From Eggerthellales bacterium (GTDB taxonomy: Bacteria > Actinomycetota > Coriobacteriia > Coriobacteriales > Eggerthellaceae), in assembly GCA_029225085.1 (NCBI GenBank), contig JAQXVU010000052.1:1-64000 (forward strand): a DNA stretch of 64,000 nucleotides. The letters run 5' to 3'. Positions 60,378 through 64,000 of the stretch are shown here, one piece after another (the stretch's first letter is position 1; the number at the start of each line of letters is the position of its first letter). The notes beneath the pieces are model-generated. The model worked only from the letters and a program-made list of their open reading frames with translations. It was not told the origin of the DNA and searched no databases. The position numbers were made by a program, and so were the translations under genes.

Positions 60378-61334
60378 ATGGAAGTGTTCACTCATGCAGC
60401 AGGTCAGACAGCCGTTCTCTGCGCACTGGTTGCCTGCGGATTCATCGCCCGCAAGAAACGGCTCATGAACGACGACCTCGACGCAAGGCTCTCCTCCCTG
60501 GTCATGACCTTCTGCTTCCCGTGCCTCATCGTCGACTCTGTCCTAGCCAACCAGAATATTCCCGGCCCTGAGGTCATCCTTCCCCTCTTCGGCTACTCCT
60601 TTGCCATCTATTTGGTTTCCTCGGCGCTCGCCTACGGGTTTTTCAAAATCGTCTACAAGGGACCAAGGCCTTCGGTTCACCGGATCTACGCCTTCACCAT
60701 GGCCTTCGGCAACATGGGATTCTTCGGCTTCCCCATCGTGCAGGCCCTCTTCGGCTCCGATGCCCTACTGCTGGCTGCCATCTACAACACGCCCTACAGC
60801 CTCTTCCTCTTCAGCGTCGGCTTGCTGTTCGTAGCGAATACCAATGAAGCCAGTGATGGATCTTCTAAGAAGCTCGACACCAAAGCCTTCATGAAATGTT
60901 TCTTCTCTCCGGTGATGATCGCTTCCTATGCCGCAATCGTGCTTGCCCTGCTGCACATCACCGATTCTGGCCCCGTAGAAACCGCTATGAGCATGCTCGG
61001 CAGCGCCACGGTTCCCATGGCACTCCTGGTCACCGGATCCTCCCTAGCGAAATTCCCCCTTAAGGACATGCTGAACGATGGCTGGGCCTATTTGGCTGCC
61101 TTCATGAGACTCATCGGCATTCCCCTGGTGGTCTTCTTCGTTTTCGGCCTCATCATTCCCGACAAGAACCTGTTGGCAGTCGTGGTGATTCTCGCCGCAA
61201 CTCCCGCTGCCACGGCAGGCGTCCTCATGTGCGTGAACAACAACGGCGATCTGAAGACCATGACCCGCTGCACCTTCCTGACCACGGCGCTGTCTTTGAT
61301 GACCATCCCCCTCATGGCCCTGCTGGTCATGTAG
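60378..61334 (+). CDS. AEC family transporter, second copy
   Basis: This 318-residue carrier is a tandem paralogue of the gene just before it. It shares long blocks (VACGFIARKK, NQNIPGPEVILP, MLNDGWAYLAAFMRLIGIP, DLKTMTRCTFLTT) but diverges in the helices around residues 75-100 and 150-175. It starts 50 bases after the first copy, with no clear ribosome site, and may rely on coupling. The duplicated genes could form a heterodimer or handle different acids. Confidence 0.9.
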   Translation: MEVFTHAAGQTAVLCALVACGFIARKKRLMNDDLDARLSSLVMTFCFPCLIVDSVLANQNIPGPEVILPLFGYSFAIYLVSSALAYGFFKIVYKGPRPSVHRIYAFTMAFGNMGFFGFPIVQALFGSDALLLAAIYNTPYSLFLFSVGLLFVANTNEASDGSSKKLDTKAFMKCFFSPVMIASYAAIVLALLHITDSGPVETAMSMLGSATVPMALLVTGSSLAKFPLKDMLNDGWAYLAAFMRLIGIPLVVFFVFGLIIPDKNLLAVVVILAATPAATAGVLMCVNNNGDLKTMTRCTFLTTALSLMTIPLMALLVM

Positions 61335-61418
61335 AAACCGCTGCGTGAGCCGGTAACGACAAGCAGCGATGCGCAAGCACGCGCAACGATACGCGGCCAG
61401 AGGCAGCGCATAAAAAAC

Positions 61419-61445
61419 GGGCTGCCAGCAAAACGCCAGCAGCCC
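61419..61445 (-). terminator. Terminator of the universal stress gene
   Basis: GGGCTGC/GCAGCCC arms with a 13-base loop are followed on the minus strand by GTTTTTTATG. Confidence 0.82.
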
Positions 61446-61576
61446 AAAGCATTCATTCGTTCGGCCCGTCGCTCTTAAGCGACGAACAGGCGAGCAGCCA
61501 AGCAGCTTCCGCCCCTAACCGAAGCCAAGCGGCCGAAGAGCCTTCGCTCCCAACCAGACCAAGCAGCGAAAAGCCC

Positions 61577-62053
61577 TTACTTAACCACCAGTACGGGGAT
61601 CTCAGACTCGCGCAGAACGGCGAAGGAAACGGAACCCAACATACCGCGGACGGCACCCAGGCCACGAGAACCCATGACGATAACGTCGGCACCCAGCTTG
61701 CGAGCGGTCTCGACAATCTGAACCGAAGGATTGTTGCCGGGAACAATCTGCAAAGACACCTTATCGCGAACAGGGGCAACTAGGGAGGATACGGCCCTAT
61801 CGAGCTTGTCAGTCTCCTCAGCGATGGCCTTGTCGTGGATGGCGATGATGTCCTCAGTGGAGAGCTGGAACTGCTCGGGATCGAAGCCGGACATATTCAG
61901 GCTCTCAGCGAGCTGAGCATTGTGGTTAGAGCTGATGAGGATGATGGTAATCTTCGAGTTCTCCTCGAGCTGGGAAATCTCGACAGCCTTCTTAACTGCA
62001 GCCTTAGCGTGGCTAGAACCATCGAATGCTACGACGATGTTGCCGAATACCAT
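61577..62053 (-). CDS. Universal stress protein (UspA family)
   Basis: This 158-residue protein has the family start NIVVAFDGSSHAKAAVKKAVEI. The C-terminal nucleotide-binding motif VIVMGSRGLGAVRGMLGSVSFAVLRESEIPVLVVK includes the G-2X-G-9X-G(S/T) pattern, so it should bind ATP. It acts in the cytoplasm in stress survival. A GAAGG site precedes the ATG. It is a single-gene unit with a clear terminator. Confidence 0.95.
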   Translation of the reverse strand: MVFGNIVVAFDGSSHAKAAVKKAVEISQLEENSKITIILISSNHNAQLAESLNMSGFDPEQFQLSTEDIIAIHDKAIAEETDKLDRAVSSLVAPVRDKVSLQIVPGNNPSVQIVETARKLGADVIVMGSRGLGAVRGMLGSVSFAVLRESEIPVLVVK

Positions 62054-62135
62054 ACGTACCTTCTTCCCTTATGACTCAGACGACCTGCACTGTCGTCTCC
62101 TTTGCATGTCTATACCATAGCACAACGGCGAATGA

Positions 62136-62160
62136 GCAAAACCCCTGAACAGAGGGGGTT
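62136..62160. terminator. Symmetric terminator upstream of uspA
   Basis: The 8-bp stem AAAACCCC/GGGGTTTT has T-runs in both directions. Its transcript is unclear; it may insulate the uspA promoter. Confidence 0.72.
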
Positions 62161-62332
62161 TTTCATGAATGAAACTCATAGAGCGGCCGCTATTATCTCC
62201 CTATTTTTTGGCCTTCAAGCACCAGAAGTTGTAGTAAGGCGCAACGATGAAACACGGTCACGACATCGACACGCCAAAAGCCCGAAGAAAGATGAAGAGA
62301 GCCGGACGCAGAGCCAGCAGGCGCAGGCAAAA

Positions 62333-62359
62333 GAAGGCCCCCGCAACGCAGGGGCCTTC
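62333..62359 (-). terminator. Terminator of the M42-CPBP operon
   Basis: The 9-bp stem GAAGGCCCC/GGGGCCTTC with a nine-base loop is followed on the minus strand by TTTTGCC. Confidence 0.78.
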
Positions 62360-62398
62360 CACCTGAAGCTAATCGCAAGAAGAAAAATGCCAGGGAAC

Positions 62399-63163
62399 CT
62401 ACTTCACCGTCGTCATATCCGTGAGAATGGTCCGAGGCTGCTCGCCGCCATAGTAATCGTCGAGTTCTACCGCCAGACGACGCTCCCTGCTGGTGACGTA
62501 CACGTTGTACAGGAAGTGAGCGAGCAGACAAACCAGCACGCTCCCCCACCACAGGTAGATCCAGGCAAGAACGATGCCCAAGGTCACCGTGGTGATGATG
62601 GAGTACTTGTTGCGGTACTGCCCATGCACGAACCAGAACGCAAGGGCGGACACTACACTGGCGATAAGGGCCGCAGGGGTGCTTACCAGGCCGAACACGC
62701 CCAGAATGGCCAGGAACAACGGGATCAGGGTACCGCGGAACAGCAGCTCCTCGAAGAAGTTGGTGAAGAGCATGGCAGGATACAGCTTCTTGCCATCGAG
62801 AGCTATCAGCTCACCTGTCAGACCCTGGCGAATCTCGAGGATGTCGGCATCGTAGCTCTTCAGGTTCTTAGAGAGCTCTAGGTCGAGACAGCAATACACC
62901 GCCAGCAAAACGCCTGGGCCCACCAAGAAGCCCCACCAACCCGTGGTAAGCAGATCATCAGGGAGCATGCCATCTGCGAAGAAGGACAGCCACCCGAAGG
63001 AGATCAGGGAGTCGAACAGGCTGGCACCCTGCTGCACCATCACCAGGAAGAAGGCGATGATGGCAGCCACCGCACCCAGCATGATGCCGGAGACCAGGGT
63101 ATTGGTGAGCAGCAGCTTCTGCTCCCCCTTCGAAAGGGCCTTGTGCTTATCTTCGAACCGCAT
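62399..63163 (-). CDS. CPBP family intramembrane metalloprotease
   Basis: This 254-residue membrane protein has about six to seven helices. The three CPBP/Abi motifs are present: FFEELLFRGTL, FWFVHGQYRN and LLAHFLYNVYV, which supply glutamate, arginine and histidines for the active site. Such proteins process prenylated peptides or act in bacteriocin immunity. It starts two bases after the M42 peptidase stop, so the two share a transcript. Confidence 0.9.
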   Translation of the reverse strand: MRFEDKHKALSKGEQKLLLTNTLVSGIMLGAVAAIIAFFLVMVQQGASLFDSLISFGWLSFFADGMLPDDLLTTGWWGFLVGPGVLLAVYCCLDLELSKNLKSYDADILEIRQGLTGELIALDGKKLYPAMLFTNFFEELLFRGTLIPLFLAILGVFGLVSTPAALIASVVSALAFWFVHGQYRNKYSIITTVTLGIVLAWIYLWWGSVLVCLLAHFLYNVYVTSRERRLAVELDDYYGGEQPRTILTDMTTVK

Positions 63164-63165
63164 GC

Positions 63166-64000
63166 CTACACTCCGGGGACAAAGCTCACGTCCTCATCGA
63201 GGTCGAGAGCGAAGCGGGTCAGCAGACGAATCGTGTCCTCAGCGTCCTGCAGGCAGATGACCTCGTTAGGTGTGTGCATATAGCGCAGGGGAATAGAGAC
63301 CAGGCCGCAGGGGATGCCGCCACGCTGCATCTGAATGGCTCGAGCGTCGGTGCCCGTAGGACCTGGCTCCGCCTCGATCTGATAGGAGATGCCCTCAGCC
63401 TCTGCGGCTGCCACCAGACGAGAGAACACCACTGGGTTGATGTTGGGACCGCGGGCGATGACAGGGCCCTGACCGCAGGTGAAGCTGCCGTGCTTGGTCT
63501 TGTCGATGCCAGGATAATCCGTGGCATGGGTCACGTCGAAAGCCAGAGCCACATCGGGGGCGATGCCATAGGCACTGGTCTCACCACCGCGGGTGCCGAT
63601 CTCCTCCTGCACGGTAGCGGCGGCGATGAAATCGCCGGAAGCGCCGCCAGCAGCAGCGATCTCTTCCATAACCCTAGTGGCAATGTAGACGCCGATCTTG
63701 TCGTCGAAGGCGCGAGACACCGCCATACCCTCGCCGAACTCCTCGAAGCACACGCCGAAGGTGATCTGGTCGCCAACGCGCACCAGCTCCTGAACCTTCT
63801 CGCCGGGCATGCCCAAGTCGATGACCAGCTCGTCGATAGGCGTCACCTTGCTGCGATCATCAGCCTTAATGAGGTGAATGGGCTTACGACCCACCACACC
63901 GCGCAGGGTGCCAGATTCCGTATGCACATCTACCCGAAGGCCGGGAAGGATAGCGGCATCCACGCCGCCAACGGAGGTGACATACAGATAGCCCTCAGGA
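63166..64000 (-). CDS. M42 family aminopeptidase (start lies beyond the window)
   Basis: The visible 278 residues are the C-terminal part of an M42 metallo-aminopeptidase. They include the PEGYLYVTSVGGVD entry, the SRAFDDKIGVYIATRVMEE zinc ligand, VQEEIGTRGG, VALAFDVTHATDYPGI, GPTGTDARAIQ and IPLRYMHTPNEVI. The catalytic glutamates and metal-binding Asp/His are present. It cleaves N-terminal residues from peptides in the cytoplasm, which fits a peptide-using lifestyle together with CstA. The N-terminus is cut off by the window end. The CPBP gene follows directly. Confidence 0.93.
   Translation of the reverse strand, partial: PEGYLYVTSVGGVDAAILPGLRVDVHTESGTLRGVVGRKPIHLIKADDRSKVTPIDELVIDLGMPGEKVQELVRVGDQITFGVCFEEFGEGMAVSRAFDDKIGVYIATRVMEEIAAAGGASGDFIAAATVQEEIGTRGGETSAYGIAPDVALAFDVTHATDYPGIDKTKHGSFTCGQGPVIARGPNINPVVFSRLVAAAEAEGISYQIEAEPGPTGTDARAIQMQRGGIPCGLVSIPLRYMHTPNEVICLQDAEDTIRLLTRFALDLDEDVSFVPGV

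Larger units (their letters stand above)
62054..62398. other. Intergenic region between UspA and the CPBP protease gene
   Basis: This 345-bp region holds the uspA promoter zone, a small hairpin GACGAC/GTCGTC in the uspA leader and two terminators (62136-62160 and 62333-62359). No gene is supported. Confidence 0.65.

Overview
The window looks like chromosomal DNA from a GC-rich, mainly anaerobic member of the Actinomycetota, most likely the class Coriobacteriia (Eggerthella/Slackia/Olsenella-like). This is inferred from the gene set and from codon use dominated by C or G in third positions. Supporting genes are a CarD regulator, a rubredoxin-rubrerythrin, CstA, a CoA-transferase, cell-surface LRR/beta-helix/lysozyme proteins and several orphan membrane proteins. 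No plasmid, transposase, integrase, prophage block or CRISPR array is visible.

Layout. 1-7.4 kb: an OmpR-type two-component system; a large GGDEF/HD-GYP c-di-GMP protein with a small acidic partner; a CoA-transferase and a tiny cysteine-rich protein. 7.4-17.4 kb: an array of hairpin-forming repeats, a lipoprotein, tRNA-Val, a zinc-ribbon/DUF6273 protein, an AddB/AddA-type helicase-nuclease pair, and tRNA-Asp and tRNA-Asn. 17.5-30.8 kb: housekeeping genes (RlmKL, the primary sigma factor, serine acetyltransferase, YgiQ radical SAM protein), an SOS-type Y-polymerase/YolD operon, CarD, a thioesterase, DegV, and a TetR/YczE divergent pair. 30.9-40.2 kb: an orphan ATP-grasp enzyme, a patatin/membrane-protein operon, an isochorismatase-like hydrolase, and a group of secreted and membrane proteins. 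40.5-47.3 kb: an aspartate-dehydrogenase-like enzyme, a candidate structured RNA, a secreted double-psi barrel protein, a KDPG-type aldolase with 2-keto-3-deoxygalactonate kinase, a HAD phosphatase, a PHP phosphatase, a tiny basic protein behind a hairpin-masked ribosome site, and an LRR protein. 47.4-51.2 kb: a two-gene version of the plant Tm-1 architecture followed by a rubrerythrin. 51.3-64 kb: GDPD, an MFS exporter, a secreted lysozyme-like protein, GNAT and nitroreductase, CstA with a small upstream partner, duplicated AEC carriers, a universal stress protein, a CPBP protease and a truncated M42 peptidase.

How the genes work together. Four functional themes stand out. DNA repair is represented by an AddAB-like pair and a LexA-box Y-polymerase operon. 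Peptide, amino-acid and acid metabolism is represented by CstA, AEC carriers, the M42 peptidase, the CoA-transferase and the aldolase/kinase pair. Oxygen and stress defence is represented by rubrerythrin, UspA and a nitroreductase. Surface-exposed proteins are the fourth theme.

The most unusual signals are: a compact structured RNA with its own terminator near 41.4-41.5 kb; a 43-codon gene whose ribosome-binding site lies inside an 11-bp stem; an RlmKL whose first methyltransferase domain has lost its signature motifs; a 167-bp antisense overlap between ygiQ and a YolD gene; five 18-bp tandem repeats in the SOS leader; and the Tm-1-like pair with its repeated upstream heptamer.
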